NCBI RefSeq assembly: GCF_003575975.1
Contig: NZ_QQXK01000015.1
Location: 20,449 to 84,448 of the forward strand
Origin: Galactobacter valiniphilus
GTDB lineage: Bacteria > Actinomycetota > Actinomycetes > Actinomycetales > Micrococcaceae
Direction: 5' to 3'
DNA: 64,000 nucleotides
Shown piece by piece: positions 35,078 through 44,121 of this stretch. How positions within the stretch are numbered: the stretch's first letter is position 1; each line of letters opens with the position of its first letter. Both the position numbers and the translations under genes were made by a program. The notes beneath the pieces were generated by a model. It saw nothing but the letters and a program-made list of their open reading frames with translations, did not search any database and was not told the DNA's origin.

Positions 35078-35338
35078 ATGAGCTCCGATCCGCGCCTCGC
35101 CCTCGAATCCCTCACCTCGGCCCTCGCCGAGCACCTCAACGCCGTGGCGGCCCGCCGCTCGGACGACGACCCGCGGGTCGATGAGGCCTACGACCGCATT
35201 GCTGAGACGTTCGGTAACTACGAGGACGCGCTGTGGGATGCCTACCAGGAGTCCACCCCGCTCGACCTCTTCGACGAGGATCCCGACGACAGCGATGACG
35301 ACGACGAGGACGCGGACGAGGACACGCTGGAGTCCTGA
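35078..35338 (+). CDS. Small acidic conserved protein
   Basis: The 86-residue product starts MSSDPRLALESLTSALAEHL, and has a helical middle (VDEAYDRIAETFGNYEDALWDAY) and a very acidic C-terminus with about 20 Asp/Glu in the last 30 residues. TAGCGT (35066-35071) lies 7 bases before the ATG, so the mRNA is probably leaderless. Similar proteins occur beside uppP in Micrococcales and are sometimes called primosomal proteins without evidence. The function is unknown. Confidence 0.7.
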   Translation: MSSDPRLALESLTSALAEHLNAVAARRSDDDPRVDEAYDRIAETFGNYEDALWDAYQESTPLDLFDEDPDDSDDDDEDADEDTLES

Positions 35339-35345
35339 GTTCCCG

Positions 35346-35369
35346 GCGCGCGGCCCTGAGGCCGCGCGC
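35346..35369 (+). terminator. Terminator after the small acidic protein gene
   Basis: A perfect 10-bp stem (35346-35355 with 35360-35369) and a 4-base loop, between the acidic gene and the uppP promoter. Confidence 0.6.
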
Positions 35370-35389
35370 GTGAAGTAGGGTTCACTTCC

Positions 35390-36223
35390 GTGAACTGGTT
35401 GTACGCCGCCTTGCTCGGACTGGTCCAAGGCCTCACCGAATTCCTGCCGATCTCCTCCTCGGCGCATCTGCGCATCGTGGGCGGATTCATGCCGGGCGGT
35501 GACCCGGGCGCCGCCTTCACCGCGATCACGCAGCTCGGCACCGAGCTGGCAGTGATCGTGTTCTTCTGGCGGGACATCGTCAAGATCATCAAGCACTGGT
35601 TCCTCTCGCTCGTCGGGAAGCTGCCGCGGAACGATCCGGACGCGCGCCTGGGCTGGTGGATCATCCTCGGCTCCCTGCCGATCGGTGTGCTCGGCCTGCT
35701 CTTCCAGGACCAGATCGACACGACCTTCCGCAGCCTGTGGATCGTGGCCACGATGCTCATCGTGTTCGGCATCCTGCTGGCCCTCGCGGATTCGCTCGGC
35801 AAGCAGCGCAAGCAGTTGCGCGACATGACGGCGGGGCAGGGCCTGCTCTACGGCCTGTTCCAGGCCCTTGCCCTGATTCCCGGCGTCTCGCGCTCGGGCG
35901 GCACCATCACGGGCGGCCTGGCGATGGGCTTCACGCGCGAAGCCGCCGCCCGCTACTCCTTCCTGCTCGCCATTCCCGCCGTGGTGCTCTCCGGCGGCTA
36001 CAAGCTCGTGAAGTCCCTCGACGAGGGCTTCACCGGCCCGTACGGCCTGGGTGAGACGGCCGTAGCCACCCTCGTCGCCTTCGTCGTGGGCTTCGTCATC
36101 ATCGGCTGGCTCATGAAGTACATCTCGACGCACTCGTTCCGTGCGTTCGTCTGGTACCGCATCGCCCTCGGTTTCCTGCTCTACCTGCTGCTCGGGCTGG
36201 GCCTCATCAACGCCACCGCGTGA
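35390..36223 (+). CDS. uppP: Undecaprenyl-diphosphatase UppP
   Basis: UppP (BacA) dephosphorylates undecaprenyl diphosphate to recycle the lipid carrier for peptidoglycan. The 277-residue membrane protein has about eight helices and the two family motifs: [20 protein letters not shown] near the N-terminus and [34 protein letters not shown] in the second half. The GTG at MNWLYAA starts 8 bases after a TAGGGT -10 element, so the leader is very short. mshC follows after 77 bases. Confidence 0.95.
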   Translation: MNWLYAALLGLVQGLTEFLPISSSAHLRIVGGFMPGGDPGAAFTAITQLGTELAVIVFFWRDIVKIIKHWFLSLVGKLPRNDPDARLGWWIILGSLPIGVLGLLFQDQIDTTFRSLWIVATMLIVFGILLALADSLGKQRKQLRDMTAGQGLLYGLFQALALIPGVSRSGGTITGGLAMGFTREAAARYSFLLAIPAVVLSGGYKLVKSLDEGFTGPYGLGETAVATLVAFVVGFVIIGWLMKYISTHSFRAFVWYRIALGFLLYLLLGLGLINATA

Positions 36224-36300
36224 TGACCCCGAGCGCGCGCCCCGGCGCCCTCGCGCAACGCACCCGCGCCACCCGCCTTACCCCCTAGGAGTCCTTCCTC

Positions 36301-37557
36301 GTGCATGCCTGGTCAGCACCCGTCGTCCCAGCGGTCCCCGGGACCCCGCCCCAGCTGCGGCTGCACGATACGGCGGCCGGCGCCGTCGTTCCCGTGACGG
36401 CACAAGGCACCGCGTCCCTCTACGTCTGCGGCATTACGCCCTACGACGCCACGCACCTGGGACATGCGAACACCTACGTGGCGTTCGACCTGCTGCAGCG
36501 CCAGTGGCGCGACGCCGGCCTCGCCGTCGAGTACGTGCAGAACGTGACCGATGTGGACGACCCGCTGCTCGAGCGCGCCTCGGCCACCGGTGTGGACTGG
36601 CGCGAACTGGCGGAGAGCCAGGTGCAGCTCTTCCGCACGGACATGGAGGCGCTGCGCGTGCTTCCCCCCGAGCACTACGTGGGCGCCGTCGAGTCCATCC
36701 CGTGGATCGTGGACGCCGTCGAGGAGCTCGTCCGCCGCGACCTCGCGTACCGCGTGCCCGGCACGCACGGCGAGCCGGACGGCGACGTGTACTTCGATAC
36801 CCGCGCCGCCGAAGGCGCCGTGTGGAGCCTGGGCGACGAATCGCACTACTCGCTCCCCACGATGCTCGAGCTGGCGGCCCAGCGCGGTGGCGATCCCGAG
36901 CGCCCGGGCAAGCGAGACCAGCTGGATCCGCTGTTGTGGCGCGTGGAGCGCGCGGGCGAGCCGGCGTGGGAGGGACGCACGCTCGGCGCCGGCCGCCCGG
37001 GCTGGCACATCGAGTGCTCGCTCATCGCCGCTCACTGCGTCCCGGGGACCCTCACGGTCCAGGGCGGCGGTTCCGACCTCATCTTCCCGCACCACGAGTT
37101 CTCGGCCGGTCACACCGCGGCGCTGCTCGAGCGCCCGCTGGCCGAGCACTTCGTGCACACGGGCATGGTGGGCCTCGACGGCGAAAAGATGAGCAAGTCG
37201 CTCGGCAACCTCGTGCTCGTCTCGAAGCTGCGCGCGCAGGGCGTGGAGCCCGCGGTGATCCGCGCCGTGCTGCTCTCCCAGCACTATCGCTCCGATTGGT
37301 TCTACGAGGACTCCATGCTGGGGCGCGCCGCCGGGCGCTTGGCGGCCTGGTCCGCGGCGGCCGGGGCCACGAGCCCCGAGCGCGCGCAGGCCCTCGTGGC
37401 GGGGCTGCGCGCCGCGCTGGCCGAGGACCTCGACGCACCGGCCGCCCTCGCGGCGCTCGACGCGTGGGCCGCGGCCGAGCCCTCGGCGCCCGACGCCGCC
37501 GCCACCGCCTTGGTGCGCGACGCCGCCGACGCCCTCCTGGGCCTGACGCTCGCCTGA
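36301..37557 (+). CDS. mshC: Mycothiol ligase MshC (cysteine:GlcN-Ins ligase)
   Basis: MshC couples cysteine to GlcN-Ins, using ATP, in mycothiol synthesis. The 418-residue protein is a cysteinyl-tRNA synthetase homologue lacking the anticodon domain. It has [21 protein letters not shown] with the HxGH site and a zinc-binding cysteine, [28 protein letters not shown] and KMSKSLGN. The [13 protein letters not shown] form is characteristic of MshC rather than CysS. It starts with GTG behind AGGAGTCC. A palindromic terminator follows. Confidence 0.95.
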   Translation: MHAWSAPVVPAVPGTPPQLRLHDTAAGAVVPVTAQGTASLYVCGITPYDATHLGHANTYVAFDLLQRQWRDAGLAVEYVQNVTDVDDPLLERASATGVDWRELAESQVQLFRTDMEALRVLPPEHYVGAVESIPWIVDAVEELVRRDLAYRVPGTHGEPDGDVYFDTRAAEGAVWSLGDESHYSLPTMLELAAQRGGDPERPGKRDQLDPLLWRVERAGEPAWEGRTLGAGRPGWHIECSLIAAHCVPGTLTVQGGGSDLIFPHHEFSAGHTAALLERPLAEHFVHTGMVGLDGEKMSKSLGNLVLVSKLRAQGVEPAVIRAVLLSQHYRSDWFYEDSMLGRAAGRLAAWSAAAGATSPERAQALVAGLRAALAEDLDAPAALAALDAWAAAEPSAPDAAATALVRDAADALLGLTLA

Positions 37558-37579
37558 GCGCCACTCACCTCAACCACCA

Positions 37580-37621
37580 CGACGGCGGCGGGCCGGGCAC
37601 CAGCCCGGCCCGCCGCCGTCG
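37580..37621. terminator. Bidirectional terminator between mshC and the PAC2-like gene
   Basis: A perfect 19-bp stem (37580-37598 with 37603-37621) and an ACCA loop between convergent genes; the arms begin CGACGGCGGC. Confidence 0.85.
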
Positions 37622-37637
37622 GGCGTTGGGTCGTGAG

Positions 37638-38207
37638 CTATGCCCGGTCGAGCAGGCGCGTGAGGCCGTCGGCGATCTCGTCGCCGCCCGGCAGCTCACC
37701 CTCGAGCCGGTGCTCCCATTCGCGCACGAGCCCCGCGACGCGCGGGTCCCGCGTGGCCAGCTCGTCCGCCCCGCGGCGCCACGCCTCGGCGTCCTCGTGG
37801 AGGGCACGATCCGCACCAGGCCCGCCCAGGAGCCTGGCCGCGGCCTCGATGAGGCGGATGGCGGCGGCCGGCTGTGGGGCGTGGGACGCGTACGCCGGGA
37901 CCGTCACGAGCAAGACCGCGCCGCCGCCTGAACCGGGCAGCGGATCGACGCGTAGGGGAAGATCCATGCGGTGGCTGGCCCGGCCGGCCTGGGCCAGGAG
38001 GAGAAGCACCGGAGTTCCCTCGGCCGCCAGCCGCCCCGCGAGGGCCGCCTCGGCCCCGGCAGCGGCATCGGCGGCCGGGGCGGGGGAGGGCCCGAGCGCC
38101 CATGCGTGCCGCAGTCGCGCGGCGGCGAGGCTCGCTGCCCCGCCCGCGTCGGAGGCGCCCCTGCCGATCACGAGCGTGGGGCGCGCCGCCCCGGGAATCT
38201 GCGTCAT
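37638..38207 (-). CDS. Short PAC2-like protein
   Basis: The 189-residue product is Ala-rich. Its C-terminal half resembles actinobacterial PAC2 (proteasome assembly chaperone-like) proteins: TVPAYASHAPQPAAAIRLIEAAARLLG, and RDPRVAGLVREWEHRLEGELPGGDEIADGLTRLLDRA. A full PAC2 protein is about 300 residues, so the N-terminal half looks shortened. TACCGT lies 6 bases before the ATG (MTQIPGAARP), suggesting a leaderless mRNA. It sits beside mshC, where PAC2 genes are often found. The assignment is by resemblance only, and a distinct unknown family is possible. Confidence 0.5.
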   Translation of the reverse strand: MTQIPGAARPTLVIGRGASDAGGAASLAAARLRHAWALGPSPAPAADAAAGAEAALAGRLAAEGTPVLLLLAQAGRASHRMDLPLRVDPLPGSGGGAVLLVTVPAYASHAPQPAAAIRLIEAAARLLGGPGADRALHEDAEAWRRGADELATRDPRVAGLVREWEHRLEGELPGGDEIADGLTRLLDRA

Positions 38208-38273
38208 GGAACCACGGTAGGCCACGCCGGCCCACGGGCGGGCGCGGCCCCCGCACGCCGTAGACTGGATCGC

Positions 38274-39428
38274 ATGCCCTCCACCGGAACCGCGCGCCCC
38301 TGGTACGACCGGCCCTTGCGCCTCGGCGCCGTGGCCGGGGTGCCCGTCGCCGTCTCCACCTCGTGGATTCTCGTGACCGTGGGCATGGTCGCCATCTTTG
38401 CTCCGCAGATCCGCCGCACCCTCCCCGAGCTGGGGTGGATCGCCGCCGGTGCGGTGGCCCTCGTGTACACGCTCATCCTGGCCGTCTCCGTGCTCCTGCA
38501 CGAGGTGGCGCACGCGCTGGCGGCCCGCTCCGTAGGCTGGCGTGACTCCAGCATCGAGATCACCCTGTGGGGCGGGCACACGAGCTTCGAGGCGCACGAG
38601 GAGAGCCCCGGGCGCTCGCTCTTCGTCTCCATCGTGGGGCCGCTCGTCAATCTGGTGCTGGGCGGCCTGGGGCTCGTGCTGCAGCAGCCCTGGGCACCCC
38701 AAGGCGTCAGCGAGCTTCTGCTCTACATGGCGGTGTGGTCAAACTTTGCCGTGGGTGTCTTCAACCTGCTGCCCGGGCTGCCCCTGGACGGCGGGCGCGT
38801 GGTCGAAGCCATCGCCTGGAAAATCACTGGCTCGCAGGCCAAGGGCACCATCGCGGCCGGATGGGCCGGGCGCGTGGTCGTGATCGGTGTGGTGAGCGCC
38901 GTGGTCTTCGCCCTCGTGCGCGGGGGCTTCACGCCAGGGCCTCTCACCTTCGCCGCCCTGGCCCTGGTGCTGGTGCCGCTCTGGACCGGGGCCGGCCGGT
39001 CACTGCAGCACGGACGCCTGCGCCTGAACCTCGAGGGCATGCAGGCCTCCACCCTGCTGCGTCCGGTGCAGCTGCTCCCCGCCGGGGCGAGCGTCGCCGG
39101 GGCCGAGGCCGCCGGCGTGCTCTACGGCACTGTGGTGCTGGCGACCGCCCCGGGCGGCGGCCTGCTGCGCGTGCTTCCCGAGGCGGTCCTCGCCGTTCCC
39201 GAGTCCCTGCGCGGGGGCACGCCCGCCACCCAGGCCGGCGTGCCGGCCGACGACGGCGCCGTGGTGAGCCCGGACGCCGACGGCGACCGGCTGGCCCGCG
39301 CCGCCCTTGAATCCATCAGCGGCACCGTCCTCGTCGTCGACGAGTCCGGGCGCTGCGTCGGCGCCGTGCGCCGAGAAGACGTCGTGGCGGCCATCCAGGC
39401 GCGCCCCAGGAAGGAACCCCAGCAGTGA
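38274..39428 (+). CDS. Site-2 protease family (M50) membrane metalloprotease
   Basis: The 384-residue membrane protein has the S2P motif HEVAHALAA (His at about residue 76) in a helix and the second metal motif LPGLPLDGGRVVEA near residue 170. Six hydrophobic segments lie in the first 240 residues. The C-terminal 120 residues are soluble and CBS-like, ending VVDESGRCVGAVRREDVVAAI. It would cut within membranes, perhaps anti-sigma factors, but no partner is adjacent. A TAGACT -10 element ends 7 bases before the ATG (leaderless). Its stop overlaps trmI as GTGA. Confidence 0.88.
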   Translation: MPSTGTARPWYDRPLRLGAVAGVPVAVSTSWILVTVGMVAIFAPQIRRTLPELGWIAAGAVALVYTLILAVSVLLHEVAHALAARSVGWRDSSIEITLWGGHTSFEAHEESPGRSLFVSIVGPLVNLVLGGLGLVLQQPWAPQGVSELLLYMAVWSNFAVGVFNLLPGLPLDGGRVVEAIAWKITGSQAKGTIAAGWAGRVVVIGVVSAVVFALVRGGFTPGPLTFAALALVLVPLWTGAGRSLQHGRLRLNLEGMQASTLLRPVQLLPAGASVAGAEAAGVLYGTVVLATAPGGGLLRVLPEAVLAVPESLRGGTPATQAGVPADDGAVVSPDADGDRLARAALESISGTVLVVDESGRCVGAVRREDVVAAIQARPRKEPQQ

Positions 39429-40531
39429 ACAACGAGCTTTCCGCCTCGCCGACCGGTGCCGACCACCGGCGCGGACCCCTGCGCGCCGGCGAACGCGTGC
39501 AGATCACGGACGAGAAGCGCCGCATCAACACCATCACCCTCAGCATCGGTGGGGAGTTCCACTCGCACGTTGGCGTGCTCAAGCACGACGCGATGATCGG
39601 CGAGCCGGAGGGCAGCGTCGTCGAGAACAACGAGGGCGTGCGGTACCAGGTGCTGCGCCCCCTCCTGAAGGACTTTGTCCTCTCCATGCCGCGCGGCGCG
39701 GCCGTGGTGTACCCCAAGGACGCCGGCCAGATCGTCACGATGGGCGACATCTACCCGGGTGCCAACGTCGTGGAGGCCGGCGTCGGCTCCGGCGCGCTCA
39801 CCATCTCGCTGCTGCGCGCCGTGGGCGACGGGGGCACGGTGCACTCCTTCGAGCGCCGCGAGGAGTTCGCGGACGTGGCCCGCGGCAACGTCGCCACGAT
39901 GTTCGGCGCCATGCCCCCGGCCTGGTCGCTGTCCATCGGTGACTTCCAGGAGGAGGTCCTGAAGGCCAAGGCCCCCGGCAGCGTCGACCGCGTGGTCCTC
40001 GACATGCTCGCCCCGTGGGAGTGCCTCGACGCCGTCGCCACGGTGCTCGCGCCCGGCGGCGTGTGGGTCAATTACGTCGCCACCGTCACGCAGCTCTCCC
40101 GCGTGGTCGAGGCGATCCGCGCCGATGGCCGCTTCACCGAGCCCGATTCCTTCGAGTCGATGGTCCGCGGCTGGCACGTGGACGGCCTCGCCGTGCGCCC
40201 CGATCACCGCATGGTGGCCCACACTGGCTTCCTCATGACCACCCGTCGCCTGGCCGACGGCGCCGTGGGCATCCCGCACGCCAAGCGCGTCAAGGAGGCC
40301 AGCTACTCGGCCGAGGACCTCTCCGCGTGGACGCAGGATCACGCCGAGGAGGCCTGGGTTCCCGAGGCGCTCGGCGAGCGCGGCGTGAGCGTGAAGAAGC
40401 TGCGCAAGTCGGGCCGCGAGGCCCTGCGCACCGCCGCCGCTGGCGGCGCAGACGTGAGCGCCGAGCTCGCCGAGGCGCTCGAGCGCACCGTCCCGCAGCC
40501 GGGCACCCCCGAGCCGGACGCGCAGGACTGA
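39425..40531 (+). CDS. trmI: tRNA (adenine(58)-N(1))-methyltransferase TrmI
   Basis: TrmI methylates A58 in the T loop of tRNAs. The 368-residue protein has the N-terminal barrel (LSIGGEFHSHVGVLKHDAMIGEPEGS) and the Rossmann AdoMet motif VVEAGVGSGALTISLLRAVGDGG, then VDRVVLDMLAPWECLDAV and the CT-region GGVWVNYVATVTQLSR. The C-terminal extension of about 70 residues is Ala/Glu-rich. The GTG start overlaps the site-2 protease stop. In actinobacteria this gene precedes the proteasome ATPase gene arc/mpa, as here. Confidence 0.92.
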   Translation: MNNELSASPTGADHRRGPLRAGERVQITDEKRRINTITLSIGGEFHSHVGVLKHDAMIGEPEGSVVENNEGVRYQVLRPLLKDFVLSMPRGAAVVYPKDAGQIVTMGDIYPGANVVEAGVGSGALTISLLRAVGDGGTVHSFERREEFADVARGNVATMFGAMPPAWSLSIGDFQEEVLKAKAPGSVDRVVLDMLAPWECLDAVATVLAPGGVWVNYVATVTQLSRVVEAIRADGRFTEPDSFESMVRGWHVDGLAVRPDHRMVAHTGFLMTTRRLADGAVGIPHAKRVKEASYSAEDLSAWTQDHAEEAWVPEALGERGVSVKKLRKSGREALRTAAAGGADVSAELAEALERTVPQPGTPEPDAQD

Positions 40532-40535
40532 GCTT

Positions 40536-40554
40536 CGGCGGCGCACTGCCGCCG
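40536..40554 (+). terminator. Terminator after trmI
   Basis: A 7-bp perfect stem (40536-40542 with 40548-40554) directly follows the trmI stop; a longer inverted repeat (40560-40568 with 40602-40610) lies before a CAAAAT -10 candidate at 40613, so arc may have its own promoter. Confidence 0.45.
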
Positions 40555-40652
40555 CACACGCGAGGGCGTTTCGCCTGGTGGACTCGATGTCGCCGGCGGG
40601 GCGCCCTCGCGGCAAAATGAGGCACGAACCACAAGCTTCAGGAGGAGCACCC

Positions 40653-42281
40653 ATGAGCACCCCGGCGGCCCAAGACGGCCTGCGCACCGAGTTGAGCGAC
40701 GCCCGCAAGCGCGCCCTCGAGCTTTCCGGCAAGCTCCAGGAGGTCAGCACCCAGAACTCCCGGCTCGTGGACGCCCTGCAGCGCGCCCGCGAAAAGATGG
40801 AGGGCATGCGCCAGGCGCTCGAGCACGACGGCGATCTGCCGTTCGGGCACGGCGTGGTGGTGCGTGTGCATCGCGGAGGCACGGCGGCCCCCGGCACCTC
40901 CATCAAGTCGGCCGATGTGCGCAGCGTCGACATCGCCCACGGCGGGCGCCGCGTGCGCACGAGCGTCTCGCCGCTCGTCGATTTTGCCGGGCTGCGCCCC
41001 GGCACCGAGGTGCTCCTCAACGAGGCCCTCGTGGTGGTCGCCCTCCTGCCGCAGCAGGGCACGGGCGAACTCATGACCGTCAAGGAGGTGCTCCCCGGCG
41101 AGCGGCTCCTGGTGAGCGGCCCCGCCGACGATCAGCGCGTCGTCGTGCTGGGCGGGGAGCTCACGGCCACGCCGCCGCGCCCGGGGGAGCTGGTCCTCGT
41201 GGAGCAACGCTCCATGGTCGCCACCCAGGTGGTCCGCCCGCAGGGCTACTCCGCCCTGGAACTGGAACACGTCCCCGACACGCGTTACACGGACATCGGC
41301 GGGCTCGGCCCGCAGATCGAGGCGATCCGCGACGCAGTGGAGCTGCCCTTCCTCCATTCCGAGCTCTTTGCCGAGCACCAGCTGCGCGCCCCGCGCGGCG
41401 TGCTGCTGTACGGACCTCCCGGTTGCGGCAAGACGCTCATCGCTCAGGCCGTCGCCCACTCGCTCTCGGAGGAGGCCGGAACGCGCGGCTACTTCCTGAA
41501 CATCAAGGGCCCGGAGCTGCTGGATAAGTACGTCGGCGAGACCGAGCGGCAGATCCGACTGATCTTCGACCGCGCCCGCGACAAAGCGGCGGCCGGCCAC
41601 CCCGTCGTCATCTTCTTCGACGAGATGGACGCCCTCTTCCGCACGCGCGGCACGGGCGTGTCCTCCGATGTGGAGACCACGATCGTCCCGCAGCTGCTCG
41701 CCGAGATCGATGGCGTGGAGAAGCTGGAGAACGTGCTCGTCATCGGCGCGACCAACCGCGAGGATATGCTGGATCCGGCCCTGCTGCGACCCGGCCGCCT
41801 CGACGTCAAGGTCCGCATCCGTCGCCCCGACCGCGAGGGTTCCTCGCAGGTCCTCTCGCTCTATCTCAACGAGAGCGTGCCGCTCGCTGCTGCCGAGCTG
41901 GAGCACTACGGCTCGGCGGCGGGCGCCGCGACCGGACTGTGCGAGGTGGCGGTGGAGGAGATCTTCCACCGCGACTCCATGACGGCGATGCTGGAGCTGA
42001 CCGACGAGGACGGCACGGTCACCGTGCTGCACCGCGGCGACCTGGTCTCCGGCGCCTCCCTGCGCAACATCGTCGACCGCGCCAAGCGGGCGGCGATCAA
42101 GCGCGTCCTGGCCGGCGGCGAGCGCGGCCTCGACGCCGAGCTGGTGCGCCACGCGGTGCAGGACGAGTTCGCCGAGCTGGGCCAGATGCCGGCCAGTGGC
42201 GATCCGGAGGAGTGGGCCCGCGTGTCCGGGCGCCGCGGCGCCCGGCTCGTGAAGGTGCGCTCGCTGGCGGCCGGCGCGTGA
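40653..42281 (+). CDS. arc: Pupylation-linked AAA ATPase ARC (Mpa)
   Basis: ARC/Mpa is the hexameric ATPase that unfolds pupylated proteins. The 542-residue product has an N-terminal coiled coil (about residues 10-55), tandem OB domains (about 60-200) and one AAA module with Walker A GPPGCGKTLI (near 254), Walker B VVIFFDEMDALF and arginine-finger region ALLRPGRLDVKVRI. The C-terminus is VRSLAAGA; it lacks the GQYL-type end with penultimate tyrosine that docks on the 20S proteasome. The ATG follows AGGAGG. Its stop overlaps dop as GTGA. Confidence 0.95.
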   Translation: MSTPAAQDGLRTELSDARKRALELSGKLQEVSTQNSRLVDALQRAREKMEGMRQALEHDGDLPFGHGVVVRVHRGGTAAPGTSIKSADVRSVDIAHGGRRVRTSVSPLVDFAGLRPGTEVLLNEALVVVALLPQQGTGELMTVKEVLPGERLLVSGPADDQRVVVLGGELTATPPRPGELVLVEQRSMVATQVVRPQGYSALELEHVPDTRYTDIGGLGPQIEAIRDAVELPFLHSELFAEHQLRAPRGVLLYGPPGCGKTLIAQAVAHSLSEEAGTRGYFLNIKGPELLDKYVGETERQIRLIFDRARDKAAAGHPVVIFFDEMDALFRTRGTGVSSDVETTIVPQLLAEIDGVEKLENVLVIGATNREDMLDPALLRPGRLDVKVRIRRPDREGSSQVLSLYLNESVPLAAAELEHYGSAAGAATGLCEVAVEEIFHRDSMTAMLELTDEDGTVTVLHRGDLVSGASLRNIVDRAKRAAIKRVLAGGERGLDAELVRHAVQDEFAELGQMPASGDPEEWARVSGRRGARLVKVRSLAAGA

Positions 42282-43903
42282 GCGCGCCCCGGCCGACCGC
42301 CGTCGGGCTCGGTGCGCCACAGGGCCTGCGGCCCGGCTCGCGCATCATGGGCACGGAGACGGAGTTCGGCGTGCTGGCGCCCGGAGCGCCCGGGCTCAGC
42401 CCCACGCAGCTCAGCGCCGCCGTCACGACCGCGATGGTCGACGTGGCCCGGGAGCTCGGTTCCCGGGGCGCCGGCGCACCCTGGGACTACGTGCACGAGC
42501 GCCCGCTGGACGACGCGCGCGGCTTCAGCATGGAGCGCGGAGCGGCCCACGAGAGCCAGCTGACCGACGAGGGTGACGTGCTCGACGCCCGTCAGATCGC
42601 GCTCGAAGACGGCGACGCCTGGGCGCAGCTCAAGGAGGATTCCTCGATCCTCATGAACCTCGTGCTCGGCAACGGCGCGCGCTTCTACGTGGACCACGCC
42701 CACCCCGAGTACAGCTCGCCGGAGACCACCAACTCCTGGGACGCCATGGAATGGGACCTCGCCGGTGATCGCCTCGCCGCGCGGGCAGCCGAGCTGGCGG
42801 GGGAGCGGCTCGGCGCAGAGGTGCTCCTGCACAAGAACAACACCGACGGCAAGGGCCAGAGCTACGGCACGCACGAGAACTACCTCGTGCCCCGCTCCGT
42901 CCCGTTCCAGGAGCTCGTCTCCGGCCTCCTCCCGTTCTTCGTGAGCCGGCAGGTAACGTGCGGCGCCGGCCGGGTGGGCCTGGGCCGGCGCGGCGAGCGT
43001 CCCGGCTTCCAGATCTCCCAGCGCGCCGACTTCTTCGAGAACACGGTGGGCCTCGAGACCACCATCCGGCGCCCCATCGTCAACACCCGCGACGAGCCGC
43101 ATGCCGACGACGCCCGCTGGCGCCGCCTGCACGTCATCCCGGGTGACGCCAACCTCGTGCCGACCTCCGCGCTGATCCGGCTCGGCTCCACCTCGCTGGC
43201 CCTGCGGCTCATCGAGGACGGGCTGGCCCCGCAGATCACGCTTGCTGATCCCGTGGAGGACCTGGCCCGCGTCTCGCAGGACCCCTCGCTGGGAGCGGTG
43301 CTCGTGGCCGACGGCGGGCGGCGGCTGAGCGCCCTCGACATCCAGGAGGCCTACCTCGAGGCGGCCGAGCGGCACTACGGCACGCAGAACCACGCCGAGG
43401 CGGCCGCCCTGACGTGGTGGCGCCGCGCCGTCGACGCCCTGCGCGCTGGGGACGACTCGGCGCAGCGTTTCGTGGAGTGGCAGGCCAAACAGGCGCTCCT
43501 GGAGGGGTACCGCGAGCGCGGGGGGCTTGACTGGGATAGCCCCAAGCTCGCCCTCATCGACCTGCAGTGGGCCGATCTGCGCACCGGGAAGGGGCTCGCC
43601 GCCGCGCTCATGGCGCGCGGCACCGTCGACGCGCTGGCCTCCCCCGAGGCGGTCGAACGCGCCATGGTCACGCCGCCGCAGGACACCCGCGCCTGGACCC
43701 GCGGCAAGAGCATCACACGCTTCCCCGAGGCGGTCGTCGCCGCCAATTGGGACTCGCTCTCGCTTGCTCTGGAGTGTCTGCCGCAGGTGCAGCGCGTCGG
43801 CCTCCCCGATCCGTGGGCGGCCACGGCCTCCCAGACCGATGGACTGTTCGACGACGGGGCGAGGGTTCAGGAGCTCATCAAGTCGCTGCGGGGCCTGGCC
43901 TAG
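42278..43903 (+). CDS. dop: Deamidase/depupylase Dop
   Basis: Dop converts the C-terminal glutamine of Pup to glutamate and removes Pup from targets. The 541-residue protein is a PafA/glutamine-synthetase-fold enzyme with MGTETEFGVL at the catalytic start, FYVDHAHPEYSSPETTNSWDAMEWD, HKNNTDGKGQSYGTHENYLVPR, RPIVNTRDEPHADDARWRRLHVIPGDANL and KSITRFPEAV. It starts with GTG overlapping the arc stop. The extra 35 residues before MGTETE are low-complexity, so a start nearer the motif is possible. Confidence 0.95.
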   Translation: MSAPRPTAVGLGAPQGLRPGSRIMGTETEFGVLAPGAPGLSPTQLSAAVTTAMVDVARELGSRGAGAPWDYVHERPLDDARGFSMERGAAHESQLTDEGDVLDARQIALEDGDAWAQLKEDSSILMNLVLGNGARFYVDHAHPEYSSPETTNSWDAMEWDLAGDRLAARAAELAGERLGAEVLLHKNNTDGKGQSYGTHENYLVPRSVPFQELVSGLLPFFVSRQVTCGAGRVGLGRRGERPGFQISQRADFFENTVGLETTIRRPIVNTRDEPHADDARWRRLHVIPGDANLVPTSALIRLGSTSLALRLIEDGLAPQITLADPVEDLARVSQDPSLGAVLVADGGRRLSALDIQEAYLEAAERHYGTQNHAEAAALTWWRRAVDALRAGDDSAQRFVEWQAKQALLEGYRERGGLDWDSPKLALIDLQWADLRTGKGLAAALMARGTVDALASPEAVERAMVTPPQDTRAWTRGKSITRFPEAVVAANWDSLSLALECLPQVQRVGLPDPWAATASQTDGLFDDGARVQELIKSLRGLA

Positions 43904-43929
43904 CGCCGCCGCGTGGCAGGATGGGTTTC

Positions 43930-44121
43930 ATGGCACAGGAGCGAATGCAGGGCAAGCCCAGCGCGTGGGAGCAGGCACAGGTCAACGAGACGGAGGCCCT
44001 CGGCGCCGTCAAGGGCAGCCGCGACGCCGGGGTCGACGATCTGCTCGATGAGATCGACGGCCTGCTGGAGACCAACGCGGAGCAGTTCGTGAAGGGCTAC
44101 GTGCAAAAGGGCGGCCAGTGA
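43930..44121 (+). CDS. pup: Prokaryotic ubiquitin-like protein Pup
   Basis: Pup is the small disordered tag joined to lysines of target proteins. The 63-residue product starts MAQERMQGKPSAWEQ and ends DLLDEIDGLLETNAEQFVKGYVQKGGQ. The helical C-terminal half is the ARC/PafA/Dop binding region. The final GGQ means Dop must deamidate it before ligation. A CAGGAT -10-like element (43917-43922) at leaderless distance suggests its own promoter. The stop overlaps the pafA start as GTGA, so no prcB or prcA separates them. Confidence 0.97.
   Translation: MAQERMQGKPSAWEQAQVNETEALGAVKGSRDAGVDDLLDEIDGLLETNAEQFVKGYVQKGGQ

Noticed and set aside
43903..44121. Possible hidden prcB/prcA remnants between pup and pafA
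   Set aside because: Pup runs directly into pafA with a 4-base overlap, so there is no room for remnants.
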